A DNA stretch of 13,117 nucleotides from T1Sed10-7 sp047921175 (GTDB lineage Bacteria; Actinomycetota; Nitriliruptoria; Nitriliruptorales; Nitriliruptoraceae). The notes below the pieces were generated by a model. It saw only the letters and a list, made by a program, of their open reading frames with translations, did no database searches and had not been told where the DNA came from. The stretch covers positions 1 through 13,117 of the forward strand of contig JBLRWQ010000078.1 in the NCBI GenBank assembly GCA_047921175.1, read 5' to 3'. Position numbers and translations under genes: made by a program. This document shows, piece by piece, positions 1 through 6,574 of this stretch (within the stretch, counting starts at the first letter, position 1; each line of letters begins with the position of its first letter).

Positions 1-255
1 GACCTGATCCCGTGGCGGGTCGTGGTGGCGCTGGGCGGTTTCGCGTGGGACGCGGTGCTGCGCCACACCGGCTGGGACGGCCGCAAGCCCCGGTTCGGCC
101 ATGGCGCCGAGGTGGTGCTCCCCGACGGCCGCGTGCTGCTCGGCTGCTACCACGTCAGCCAGCAGAACACCTTCACGGGGCGACTGACGGAGGAGATGCT
201 GGACGCGGTGCTGCGCCGAGCCCGGCAACGGGCTGCCTCGAACGCGTCCGGCTGA
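1..255 (+). CDS. udgB: Uracil-DNA glycosylase, family 5 (UdgB-type), C-terminal part only
   Basis: The reading frame is open from base 1 and ends at TGA 253-255, so the gene is cut by the left edge and only 84 codons are visible. The protein excises uracil, and in this family also some other deaminated bases, from DNA as the first step of base excision repair in the cytoplasm. The visible part has the hydrophobic strand VVVALGGFAWDAVLR, then the hallmark GCYHVSQQNTFTGRLT. That stretch carries the HxSxxN loop (codons about 48-53) that contacts DNA in family 4/5 glycosylases, and a final helix follows. The N-terminal Fe-S cysteines and catalytic motif lie outside the window. An internal GTG at 22 could be taken as a start, but it would cut the fold and homology continues upstream. 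The assignment to family 5 rather than 4 rests on QQNTFTGRLT and is fairly secure. Confidence 0.9.
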   Translation, partial: DLIPWRVVVALGGFAWDAVLRHTGWDGRKPRFGHGAEVVLPDGRVLLGCYHVSQQNTFTGRLTEEMLDAVLRRARQRAASNASG

Positions 256-266
256 CCCAGCCGGAT
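246..266. terminator. Shared hairpin between convergent udgB and aldo/keto reductase genes
   Basis: A 7-bp perfect stem TCCGGCT/AGCCGGA (247-253 and 259-265) has the loop GACCC and can add a G-U pair at its base. It contains the udgB stop codon and lies just before the stop of the convergent gene. The two stops are only 12 bp apart. It has no T-tract, so a bidirectional terminator is an inference from position and symmetry. Confidence 0.5.
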
Positions 267-267
267 C

Positions 268-1302
268 TCAGGGCAGGTCCGGCGGTCGCCACAGGTTGAT
301 GCCGCCCTCGGTCGCGTACCGGTCGATCTCGGCCAGCTCTTCCTGCGACAGCGTCGACCGCTCGAGGCTCGACACGTTGGCCTCCAGCTGCGCGACGCTG
401 CTCGCACCGATCAACGTCGAGGTGATGCGGTCGTCGCGCAGCGTCCAGGCCAGCGCCAGCTGTGCCAACGACTGCCCCCGGCTCGTCGCGATCGCATCGA
501 GCGCACGGACCTTGGTCAGGTTCTCCTCGGAGAGCAGCTCCCGATCGAAGGAGTCAGCGGACGTTCGAGCCGCCCGTGAGTCCTCCGGCACACCGTCGAG
601 GTAGCGGTCGGTCAGCAGTCCCTGCGCCAGCGGCGAGAACACGATGCAGCCCGCACCGACCTCCTCGAGCGTGTCCAGCAGATGATCCTCCTCGATCCAG
701 CGGTTCAGCATCGAGTACGACGGCTGGTGGAGCAGCAACGGGGTTCCCAGCTGCTGGAGGATGCTGGCCGCCTCACGGGTCATCGCCGAGGAGTACGACG
801 AGATGCCGACGTAGCGGGCCTTGCCCTGCTGGACTGCGGTGGCCAGCGCCCCCATCGTCTCCTCGAGCGGCGTGTTCGGGTCGAAACGGTGGGAGTAGAA
901 GACGTCGACGTGGTCGACGCCCATGCGACCCAGGCTCTGGTCCAGGCTGGCCAGCAGGTACTTGCGCGACCCCCACTGCCCGTAGGGCCCGGGCCACATG
1001 TCGTAGCCAGCCTTGGTCGACAGCACCAGCTCATCGCGCAGGTGCGCGAAGTCGGTGGCGAGGATCCGTCCGACGTTCTCCTCCGCCGAGCCGTAGGGCG
1101 GGCCGTAGTTGTTCGCCAGGTCGAAGTGGGTGATCCCGAGGTCGAAGGCGCGACGCAGGATGTCGCGCTGGGTCTGCAGCGGTCGGTCGTCGCCGAAGTT
1201 GTGCCACAGCCCCAACGACACCGCAGGCAGGTGCAGGCCACTCCGGCCGGCCCGCCGATAGGTCATGCGGTCGTAGCGATCCTCGGACGGTAGGTACGGC
1301 AT
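268..1302 (-). CDS. yghZ: Aldo/keto reductase, YghZ/Gpr type (L-glyceraldehyde 3-phosphate reductase-like)
   Basis: The 344-aa product matches the length of E. coli YghZ (about 346 aa), an NADPH-dependent reductase that detoxifies L-glyceraldehyde 3-phosphate and methylglyoxal. The N-terminus (LPSEDRYDRMTYRRAGRSGL, then SLGLWHNFG) follows the YghZ pattern, so the ATG at 1302 is preferred over the internal Met13. A GAGGAG Shine-Dalgarno lies 6 bases before it. The (beta/alpha)8 catalytic tetrad is visible: D61 and Y66 in FDLANNYG, K97 in LSTKAGYD, and H138 in YSHRFD. The C-terminal TLIGASS motif binds the cofactor phosphate region. It is the last gene of the minus-strand block, 158 bp behind the HerA-like gene, with a possible promoter of its own, so it is probably transcribed separately. 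The physiological substrate cannot be read from sequence; related Kv-beta-like reductases share the motifs. Confidence 0.93.
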   Translation of the reverse strand: MPYLPSEDRYDRMTYRRAGRSGLHLPAVSLGLWHNFGDDRPLQTQRDILRRAFDLGITHFDLANNYGPPYGSAEENVGRILATDFAHLRDELVLSTKAGYDMWPGPYGQWGSRKYLLASLDQSLGRMGVDHVDVFYSHRFDPNTPLEETMGALATAVQQGKARYVGISSYSSAMTREAASILQQLGTPLLLHQPSYSMLNRWIEEDHLLDTLEEVGAGCIVFSPLAQGLLTDRYLDGVPEDSRAARTSADSFDRELLSEENLTKVRALDAIATSRGQSLAQLALAWTLRDDRITSTLIGASSVAQLEANVSSLERSTLSQEELAEIDRYATEGGINLWRPPDLP

Positions 1303-1339
1303 GGCGGCTCCTCACGCGGCCGATGACGACCGCCTGTCG

Positions 1340-1345
1340 ACACTA
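1340..1345 (-). promoter_or_regulatory. Possible -10 element (TAGTGT) of the aldo/keto reductase gene
   Basis: On the minus strand TAGTGT fits the actinobacterial TANNNT -10 pattern. It sits about 37 bases before the ATG, leaving room for the GAGGAG ribosome-binding site. No good -35 hexamer is seen 17-18 bases upstream, so this is tentative. Confidence 0.3.
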
Positions 1346-1366
1346 CCGCTCGCCGGGCCGCCTACC

Positions 1367-1383
1367 CCGCCCGGAGCGGGCGG
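1367..1383 (-). terminator. Candidate terminator downstream of the HerA-like gene
   Basis: A 6-bp GC stem CCGCCC/GGGCGG with the loop GGAGC lies about 80 bases past the stop of the HerA-like gene and upstream of the reductase promoter candidate. It has no T-tract. A short GC stem in GC-rich DNA can arise by chance. Confidence 0.35.
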
Positions 1384-1460
1384 CACCGCGGTGTGCGACG
1401 ATCCGACGTCCCAGCCGTCGATCTGTCACACAGCTCGGACCTGCGGTCGGCGGCGTGGCG

Positions 1461-3065
1461 TCAGCGGCCGAGGTTGCCGAGCACGCCGCGGATCAGCGAC
1501 CGGCCCACCTCGCGGCCGATGCTGGATGCGGCGTTGGAGATCATCCGTTCGGTCGGGGTGGCGCGGGTCGACCGGCGCGACGGAGCCCGAGACGATGACC
1601 GCGACGACCGGCTGGCCGCCTTCTGCTTCGCCTCGAGCTCCTTCTCCCGCCGCGCGAGCGCCTCCGCCTCCTCCTGGGCGCGCTCGTGCGCCGCGGCCTC
1701 GGCAGCCCGGGCCTCGGCGCGCTGGGCCAGCAGCTCCGCAGCGGACTCGCGGTCCACGCGCTCGGCGTACCGCTGCCTCAGCGGGCTCGCCGCGATGAGC
1801 TGACGGACCACCTCGGCATCGACCTGGCTCATGAACGACACCGGCGCGACCAGCCGGGTCGGGGCCGTCGGGGTGGGGCGGCCCTTGGGCCCCAGCACGG
1901 TGACCAGCGCCTCGCCGGTCCCGAGCCCGGTCAGCGCCTCCTGCACCTCGTAGTGGTCGCTGACGGGGAACGTCGCGGCGGTAGCGCGAAGCGCCTTGTG
2001 GTCCTGGGGGGTGTAGGCCCGGAGCGCGTGCTGCACCCGGTTGCCGAGCTGGGCGAGCACGTTGTCCGGCACGTCGCGGGGCTGCTGGGTGACGAAGAAC
2101 ACCCCGATGCCCTTGGAGCGGATCATCCGGACCGTCAGCTCGATCGACTCGCGCAGGGTCTTGGAGGCGCCGTCGAACAGCAGGTGCGCCTCGTCGAAGA
2201 AGAACACCAGCTTCGGCGCCGGCTGGTCCCCGACCTCCGGGGAGGACTCGTAGATCTCCGCCAGCAGCCACATCATGAAGGTGGAGAAGATCCGCGGCTT
2301 GGTCTGGACGTCGACCAGGTTCATGATCGAGATGACGCCCCTGCCGTCCTGGGTGCGTTGGAGGTCGGCGACGTCGAACTCGGGCTCGCCGAAGAAGGTG
2401 TCGCCACCATGGGTCTGAAGCTCCATGGCCTTGCGCAGCAGCACGTTGATCGTCTGCGTGCTCATGCCCCCGTACTCGGACTGCAGCGCCTTGCCCTCGT
2501 CGGTGGTGAGGAAGCGCAGCACCTCGATCAGGTCGATCAGGTCCAGCAGCGCGAGCTGGGCCTCGTCGGCGTACCTGAAGATGACCTGGAGCACCGACTC
2601 CTGCGTCACCGTGCAGTCCATGACCTTCGCGAGCAGCAGCGGCCCGAAGCTGCTCAAGGGCACACGCAGCGGCGTACCGACCTCCCCGGAGATCGACAGC
2701 AGCTCGACCGGGAAGGCTTCCGGGTGCCACGGCAGGTCCATACCACCCATGCGGGCGTCGATGTGCTCGCTGCTCGTGCCCTCGACCGCGAGCCCGGTGA
2801 GATCCCCCTTGAGGTCGGCGAGGAAGACCGGGACCCCGGCGCGGGACAGCTGCTCGGCCATCACCTGCAGCGTCTTGGTCTTGCCGGTGCCCGTCGCGCC
2901 AGCGACCAGCCCGTGCCGGTTCAGCATCCTGAGCGGCACCTGGACGTAGTGCTCGTTCTGCGGCTGGCTCAGACCGGGATCCAGCGGGCGGCCGAGGATC
3001 AGCGCGTCGTCGTCGAAGCCGTACCCCTCCGTCAGCACCTCGTCCAGCTTCGGCGTTGTCCCCAC
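1461..3065 (-). CDS. HerA-like ATPase/helicase, YjgR (DUF853) family
   Basis: The predicted 534-aa P-loop ATPase is of the HerA/FtsK superfamily and close in pattern to E. coli YjgR, whose role is poorly defined. The Walker A is GATGTGKT (56-63), preceded by LNRHGLVA. FLADLKGDLTGLA (81-93) follows. The Walker B is FFFDEAHLLF (288-297), and VFFVTQQPRDVPDNVLAQLGNR (322-343) has the sensor and arginine region. From about 440 to 485 an Ala/Glu/Arg-rich segment is a likely coiled coil. A Ser/Arg-rich linker (486-503) and a short amphipathic end follow. The frame stays open to 3416, but homology starts near TTPKLDEVLTEGYGFD. The GTG at 3065 has GACGAGGG 5 bases upstream, so I chose it; the longer ATG-started form adds about 117 low-complexity residues. 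No nurA-like nuclease is adjacent, so a HerA-NurA resection system is not indicated. Confidence 0.9.
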   Translation of the reverse strand: MGTTPKLDEVLTEGYGFDDDALILGRPLDPGLSQPQNEHYVQVPLRMLNRHGLVAGATGTGKTKTLQVMAEQLSRAGVPVFLADLKGDLTGLAVEGTSSEHIDARMGGMDLPWHPEAFPVELLSISGEVGTPLRVPLSSFGPLLLAKVMDCTVTQESVLQVIFRYADEAQLALLDLIDLIEVLRFLTTDEGKALQSEYGGMSTQTINVLLRKAMELQTHGGDTFFGEPEFDVADLQRTQDGRGVISIMNLVDVQTKPRIFSTFMMWLLAEIYESSPEVGDQPAPKLVFFFDEAHLLFDGASKTLRESIELTVRMIRSKGIGVFFVTQQPRDVPDNVLAQLGNRVQHALRAYTPQDHKALRATAATFPVSDHYEVQEALTGLGTGEALVTVLGPKGRPTPTAPTRLVAPVSFMSQVDAEVVRQLIAASPLRQRYAERVDRESAAELLAQRAEARAAEAAAHERAQEEAEALARREKELEAKQKAASRSSRSSSRAPSRRSTRATPTERMISNAASSIGREVGRSLIRGVLGNLGR

Positions 3066-3115
3066 GGCAGCCCTCGTCCAGCGGTCACGCCGAGCGTAGT
3101 GACGCCAGCAGGTCG

Positions 3116-3137
3116 GGCTGCCGGCTCTCGGCCAGCC
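3116..3137 (-). terminator. Candidate terminator between the small membrane gene and the HerA-like gene
   Basis: GGCTGCCG and CGGCCAGCC form an 8-bp stem with one bulged C and the loop GCTCT, about 42 bases past the stop of the membrane-protein gene. It lacks a T-tract. The 113-bp gap also contains a possible -10 (TACGCT on minus, 3098-3093) for the HerA-like gene. Confidence 0.3.
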
Positions 3138-3178
3138 TGGAGCCAGTCGCGGACAGCTCGCCGAGCGCCGAGACGAGG

Positions 3179-3490
3179 TCAGGGGCTCCAGCCGAGGACC
3201 ACGTGCCCGTAGGTCATGACCCCGATCCAGACCGCGATGCTCAACACCGGCGTTGCGACCACCCACCACGGGCGGCGTGGAACCAGCAGTACGGCCACGA
3301 CCAGGATCGCGAGCCAGAACAGCCATAGCAGCACCATCCCGTAGGGCGGTGCCACCAGGCCGCTCGGCGCGTACGGGAACAGCCCCAGCCCGAGGTGGAT
3401 GACGATGGCGATCCACGGCAGGACGACGGGCGGGCGAGGGCGGCGCCGAGGTGGACCGGCCGCAGCGACGGGGTCGGGGGTGGCAACCAT
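3179..3490 (-). CDS. Small membrane protein of unknown function, three predicted helices
   Basis: The 103-aa protein matches no family I recognise. After a Pro/Arg-rich cytoplasmic-looking start (PPRRRPRPP, about residues 14-22) there are three hydrophobic segments: about 23-42 (beginning VLPWIAIVIHLGLGLF), about 48-69 (beginning YGMVLLWLFWLAILV), and about 74-100 (beginning WWVVATPVLSIAVWIG). Positive residues lie before helix 1 and between helices 2 and 3 (VPRRPWW). The ATG at 3490 has AGGAGG six bases upstream, which decides the start over an in-frame ATG at 3589 that would overlap the upstream gene's stop. It sits 95 bp after the FAD enzyme gene and may be co-transcribed. A Trp/Pro-rich character is its only distinctive feature. 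Confidence 0.75.
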   Translation of the reverse strand: MVATPDPVAAAGPPRRRPRPPVVLPWIAIVIHLGLGLFPYAPSGLVAPPYGMVLLWLFWLAILVVAVLLVPRRPWWVVATPVLSIAVWIGVMTYGHVVLGWSP

Positions 3491-3585
3491 GGCTGGCCTC
3501 CTCGAGGACCGGCTGGGTTCAGCATCTCCATCATCCCACCGCACGAAGCGAACGTCCACACCCCGGGTACCGGAGCGGGCAGGCG

Positions 3586-4839
3586 TCAAGCCACGAGGAT
3601 CGCCTCGGCCGCCCGTCGGCCGGAGACCAGCGCCCCCTGGATCGACGAGGTGTCCCGGTGGTCACCACAGACCCACGTGCGCTCGTCGACCCGGACCTCA
3701 CGGGCCAGGGTCGGCAGGTCCTCGACCTGCATCCGTGGCTGGGCGTGGGGGATCCGGTACGCAGCCACCCGCTCCCACGCTGCCACCTCAGTGCCGTACC
3801 AGTCGGTGAGCTGGTTCCGGACAGCCCGGTCCAACGCCACATCGTCCTCAGCCGGCACCCCGACGGTCGAGACCGACACGAGCGCGTCGCCCCCGGCCGG
3901 GCCGTAGGTGGGCGCCACCTCGGTCATGACCGCGAGCGTGGTGACCGGGCCGGCGTGGTCGGCGTCGAGCACCAGGTCGGGGCGGCGGACCGGCGGCTCC
4001 GCAGCTCGGTAGTACAGCGTCACGGTCCCCCGGTCAGGCGCGACCCCGCCGGGCAGCCGTTCACCCAGCAGCCGGGCCGCGGCGGGGCCCTCGGTCGCGA
4101 CCACGACGTGACCGGCCGTGAGGACCTCACCGTCCTCGACGTCGACCGCACCCGCACGCACCGCCGTCACCCGCTGCCCGAACCGGACCGTGCCGAGCGG
4201 GAGCTGCGCGGCGAGCTGGAGCGGGAGCTGCTGCATGCCGAGCGCCGGCACGGCGACGACGCCGCGGAAGAAGCTGCGGAACACGAGCTCCGTCACCCGC
4301 GACGAGGTGGTCATGCCCGGGTCGAAGAAGGTGCCGGCGAGGAACGGGCCGAAGAACCCGGCGGTGATGGCCGGGGAGAACCCACGCCCGCGCAGCAGCT
4401 CGGCTGTCGGGACCTGCGCTCGGGCCGCGACCTCAGGCCCGGAGGCGTGCAGCACGGACCGGCGCCAGGCCAGCAGCCGCAGCCCGTCCGGCACGGTCGC
4501 CACCGGCGAGGTGATCGACGCCGCGGCGGTGAGCGGTGCCTGGAACGGGTCGGCGAGGCGGCGGAACCGGTCGCGGTGGCGGATCAGCACCCCCGGCGAG
4601 AAGGCGCGCAGATCGAGCCCGTCGAGGTCGAACCAGCGCCGGGCCGCCGGGTAGCCGGTCAGCAGGACCTGGAACCCACGGTCGAGCCGGTAGCCGTCGA
4701 CGACGTCGGTGCGGATGCGCCCGCCCACCTCGTCGGCGGCCTCCAGCACGACCACCTCGCGGCCGGCGGCCCGCAGCGTCAGCGCACAGGTCAGCCCGGC
4801 CAGCCCCGCCCCGATGATGACGACGTCCGCATCGGCCAT
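3586..4839 (-). CDS. FAD-dependent amine-oxidase/phytoene-desaturase-like oxidoreductase
   Basis: The predicted product is a 417-aa flavoprotein. The N-terminal Rossmann dinucleotide fold reads VVIIGAGLAGL (6-16), with acidic E33 at the end of strand 2 to bind the ribose and the GGRIRT loop (39-44) that contacts FAD. This is the classic start of the amine oxidase, protoporphyrinogen oxidase and phytoene desaturase superfamily. RGFQVLLTGYPAARRWF follows and is typical of an uncharacterised branch. The C-terminus carries the FAD-closing motif WVCGDHRDTSSIQGALVSGR (about 388-407). No phytoene synthase or other carotenoid gene is present, so the substrate is unknown. The start codon lies 2 bp after the stop of the epimerase-family gene, so the two are almost certainly co-transcribed and may be translationally coupled. 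Confident in fold and cofactor, not in reaction. Confidence 0.88.
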   Translation of the reverse strand: MADADVVIIGAGLAGLTCALTLRAAGREVVVLEAADEVGGRIRTDVVDGYRLDRGFQVLLTGYPAARRWFDLDGLDLRAFSPGVLIRHRDRFRRLADPFQAPLTAAASITSPVATVPDGLRLLAWRRSVLHASGPEVAARAQVPTAELLRGRGFSPAITAGFFGPFLAGTFFDPGMTTSSRVTELVFRSFFRGVVAVPALGMQQLPLQLAAQLPLGTVRFGQRVTAVRAGAVDVEDGEVLTAGHVVVATEGPAAARLLGERLPGGVAPDRGTVTLYYRAAEPPVRRPDLVLDADHAGPVTTLAVMTEVAPTYGPAGGDALVSVSTVGVPAEDDVALDRAVRNQLTDWYGTEVAAWERVAAYRIPHAQPRMQVEDLPTLAREVRVDERTWVCGDHRDTSSIQGALVSGRRAAEAILVA

Positions 4840-4841
4840 GG

Positions 4842-5756
4842 TCAGGCGGCTGCCGGCCGGCCGAGCGCCTCCTCGAGGGCGGCGAGCAGGGTCGGGTGGG
4901 TGAAGGTGAACCCGGCGTCCAGCAGCCGCTGCGGCACGACCCGGTTGCTGACCGTCGCCAGCGTCTCGCCCATCTCGCCGTACAGGAGCCGGATCGCGAA
5001 CGCGGGGATCGGGAACACCGTCGGTCGGCGCAGCACGGTGCCGAGCGCCTTGGTCAACTCGCGGTTGGTGGCCGGCTCCGGGCCGGCGAGGTTGACCGGG
5101 CCGGACAGCTCGTCGTGGTCGGCGAGGAAGCGCAGCGCCCGGACCTCGTCGACGAGCGAGATCCACGGCACGTACTGGTTCCCGTGGCCGACCCGACCGC
5201 CGACCCCGAGGCGGAAGGGCAGCTCGATCTTGTCGATCAGCGGCCCGTCCTTGGCGATCACGACCCCGGTTCGGGGGTGGACGGTGCGGATCCCGGCGTC
5301 GATCGCGGGCTGCGCGGCGGCCTCCCACGCGACGCAGACACCCGCGAGGAAGTCGTCACCGGGCGCGCTGTGCTCGGTCAGGACCTCGTCCGCCCGGTCG
5401 CCGTAGAACCCGACCGCCGAGGAGGACAGGAACACGCGCGGCTTGGCCTCCAGCCCGGCGAGCGCCTCGGCCAGGAGCCCGGTGCCGACCTCGCGGGAAT
5501 CGTGGATGCGCCGCTTGGTCTCCTCGGTCCAGCGCGAGGACCCGATCGGCTCACCGGCGAGGTGGACGACCACGTCGACACCCTCGAGCTTGGCCTGCTC
5601 GATCGTGCCGGCACCGAGGTCCCAGACGATGTCGTCGGCCGCCGCCCGGGAAGCGTCCCGGACGACCCGCTGGACGGTGTGCCCGTCGGCGACGAGCGAG
5701 GCGATGAGCGCCTCGCCGATGAGCCCCGTCGAGCCCGTGATCGCGTATCTGGCCAT
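4842..5756 (-). CDS. SDR39U1/YfcH-type NAD-dependent epimerase family protein (TIGR01777-like)
   Basis: The 304-aa extended short-chain dehydrogenase fold protein has the usual length for YfcH and eukaryotic SDR39U1. The nucleotide-binding glycine motif is ITGSTGLIG (6-14). Family signatures are VVHLAGEPIGSSRW (63-76), FLSSSAVGFYGDR (109-121), PRTGVV (161-166), WISLVDEV (198-205) and NLAGPEP (222-228). The C-terminal DUF1731-like segment is RRPTVFPIPAFAIRLLYGEM, then GFTFTHPTLLAALEEAL. The usual SDR Tyr-x3-Lys pair is not evident, as is normal in this family, whose substrate is unknown. The ATG at 5756 has GGAGGA seven bases upstream. The frame extends 28 codons further but without a ribosome site. 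It is paired 2 bp apart with the downstream flavoprotein gene, suggesting a joint redox task. No TANNNT -10 was seen in the 135-bp gap upstream, so read-through from bioY is possible. Confidence 0.92.
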   Translation of the reverse strand: MARYAITGSTGLIGEALIASLVADGHTVQRVVRDASRAAADDIVWDLGAGTIEQAKLEGVDVVVHLAGEPIGSSRWTEETKRRIHDSREVGTGLLAEALAGLEAKPRVFLSSSAVGFYGDRADEVLTEHSAPGDDFLAGVCVAWEAAAQPAIDAGIRTVHPRTGVVIAKDGPLIDKIELPFRLGVGGRVGHGNQYVPWISLVDEVRALRFLADHDELSGPVNLAGPEPATNRELTKALGTVLRRPTVFPIPAFAIRLLYGEMGETLATVSNRVVPQRLLDAGFTFTHPTLLAALEEALGRPAAA

Positions 5757-5874
5757 CTGGTCGTCCTCCGCCGTGGTCACCGAGGTTCGCGCACCGAGGT
5801 GGGCGCGGACGGGCCGCCCGACGCCCCCGGTCACCGCCAAGCCCGCGCCAGCTGACCGACGGGGGGTTCGGCCA

Positions 5875-5890
5875 GCCGGCGCAGGCCGGC
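5875..5890 (-). terminator. Hairpin directly after bioY
   Basis: GCCGGC-CTGC-GCCGGC on the minus strand, a 6-bp stem with a 4-base loop, begins one base after the bioY stop codon. It could be an intrinsic terminator without a U-tract, or only attenuate read-through into the next gene. Confidence 0.4.
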
Positions 5891-5891
5891 G

Positions 5892-6473
5892 TCAGGTCCT
5901 CTCGGACCCGACGAGCTTCCAGGCGGTCGGCAGCAGGGCCGCAGCCAACGCGATCTTCACCGCATCGCCGAGCAGGAACGGCACCGCACCGAGCACGGTG
6001 GCCGGCACGAGCCCGACACCGAGGAACAGCGCCAGCCCGGTGACCCCGAAGGCGTAGATGACGAGGTTGCCGACGACCATCAGCCCGGCGGTGCGCAGCA
6101 CCGTGCGGTCGTGGCCGCGGCGCGCCAGCCCGCCGATCACGACGGCCGCGGCGACGAAGCCGACGATGTAGCCGAAGGACGCACCGCCGGTGGCGGTGAA
6201 CCACGGGACGCCCGCGAGCCCGAGGGCGAGGTACAGGGCGGCGCCCAGGCCGGCGCGTCCGGCGCCCAGCGCCGCGGCGCCGAGCAGGACGGCGAAGGTC
6301 TGGCCGGTGACGGGCACCGGGGTGAACGGCAACGGGACCGCGATCTGCGCGGACAGGCCGATCAGCGCCGCGAAGGCGGCGACCAGGCCCGCATCACGGA
6401 CCCGGGCACCCGGGACCAGGTCGGCGAGGACACGACCCGGGGCGATCGCGGTGGGGGCGGGGATGGCGCTCAC
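5892..6473 (-). CDS. bioY: Biotin transporter BioY (S component of ECF transporter)
   Basis: The 193-aa integral membrane protein is of typical BioY length. It captures biotin at the cytoplasmic membrane, alone or with a shared ECF energising module. The hallmark PLPFTPVPVTGQTFAVLLGA (about residues 48-67) is followed by LGAGRAGLGAALYLALGLAG and GVPWFTATGGASFGYIVGFV, where BioY proteins have their conserved Tyr/Gly ligand-binding loops. About six helices fill the rest, ending in GDAVKIALAAALL. The start is the GTG at 6473, with GGAGGT four bases upstream. A longer frame upstream is an antisense artefact over the neighbouring gene. No ecfA or ecfT and no bio biosynthetic genes are nearby, so it is either solitary or uses a distant module. 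Its upstream region has a direct repeat around a -10, described separately. Confidence 0.93.
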   Translation of the reverse strand: MSAIPAPTAIAPGRVLADLVPGARVRDAGLVAAFAALIGLSAQIAVPLPFTPVPVTGQTFAVLLGAAALGAGRAGLGAALYLALGLAGVPWFTATGGASFGYIVGFVAAAVVIGGLARRGHDRTVLRTAGLMVVGNLVIYAFGVTGLALFLGVGLVPATVLGAVPFLLGDAVKIALAAALLPTAWKLVGSERT

Positions 6474-6517
6474 GGGGACCTCCAGCAGGCGAGGTGGACG
6501 GCACCCGACACGGTGTG

Positions 6518-6552
6518 GGCGACCGGCGCTGCGCACGATAGGCGACCGGCGC
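6518..6552 (-). promoter_or_regulatory. Putative bioY promoter with a 12-bp direct repeat flanking the -10
   Basis: GGCGACCGGCGC occurs identically at 6518-6529 and 6541-6552 on +, 23 bp from start to start. The minus strand between them holds TATCGT (6540-6535), a fitting TANNNT -10 about 60 bases before the bioY GTG. A small palindrome ACAC-G-GTGT (6508-6516) lies just downstream. The arrangement suggests an operator for a biotin-responsive regulator. It does not resemble the published BirA, BioR or BioQ boxes I know. Confidence 0.4.
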
Positions 6553-6574
6553 CGCCGTGGCAGCCCCCTCGTCG

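Noticed and set aside
1686..3212. A 508-codon open frame on + opposite the HerA-like gene
   Set aside because: It is an antisense frame kept open by GC-rich codons. It is Arg/Gly/Gln/His-rich with no domain, and the minus-strand frame has full Walker motifs.
3066..3416. N-terminal extension of the HerA-like protein to an ATG at 3416
   Set aside because: It would overlap the small membrane gene in another frame, is low complexity, and family homology begins after the GTG at 3065.
1461..3490. HerA-NurA type DNA-end resection or antiphage module
   Set aside because: No NurA, SIR2 or DUF4297-like partner is adjacent, and the ATPase is of the YjgR type, common outside defence loci.
3451..5406. 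A 651-codon open frame on + across the flavoprotein and epimerase-family genes
   Set aside because: It spans two well-supported minus-strand genes, is low-complexity in composition and has no recognisable fold, so it is a shadow.
5778..5800. 9-bp direct repeat CACCGAGGT (5778-5786 and 5792-5800) upstream of the epimerase-family gene
   Set aside because: It is short, has no accompanying promoter element, and is easily expected by chance in GC-rich DNA.
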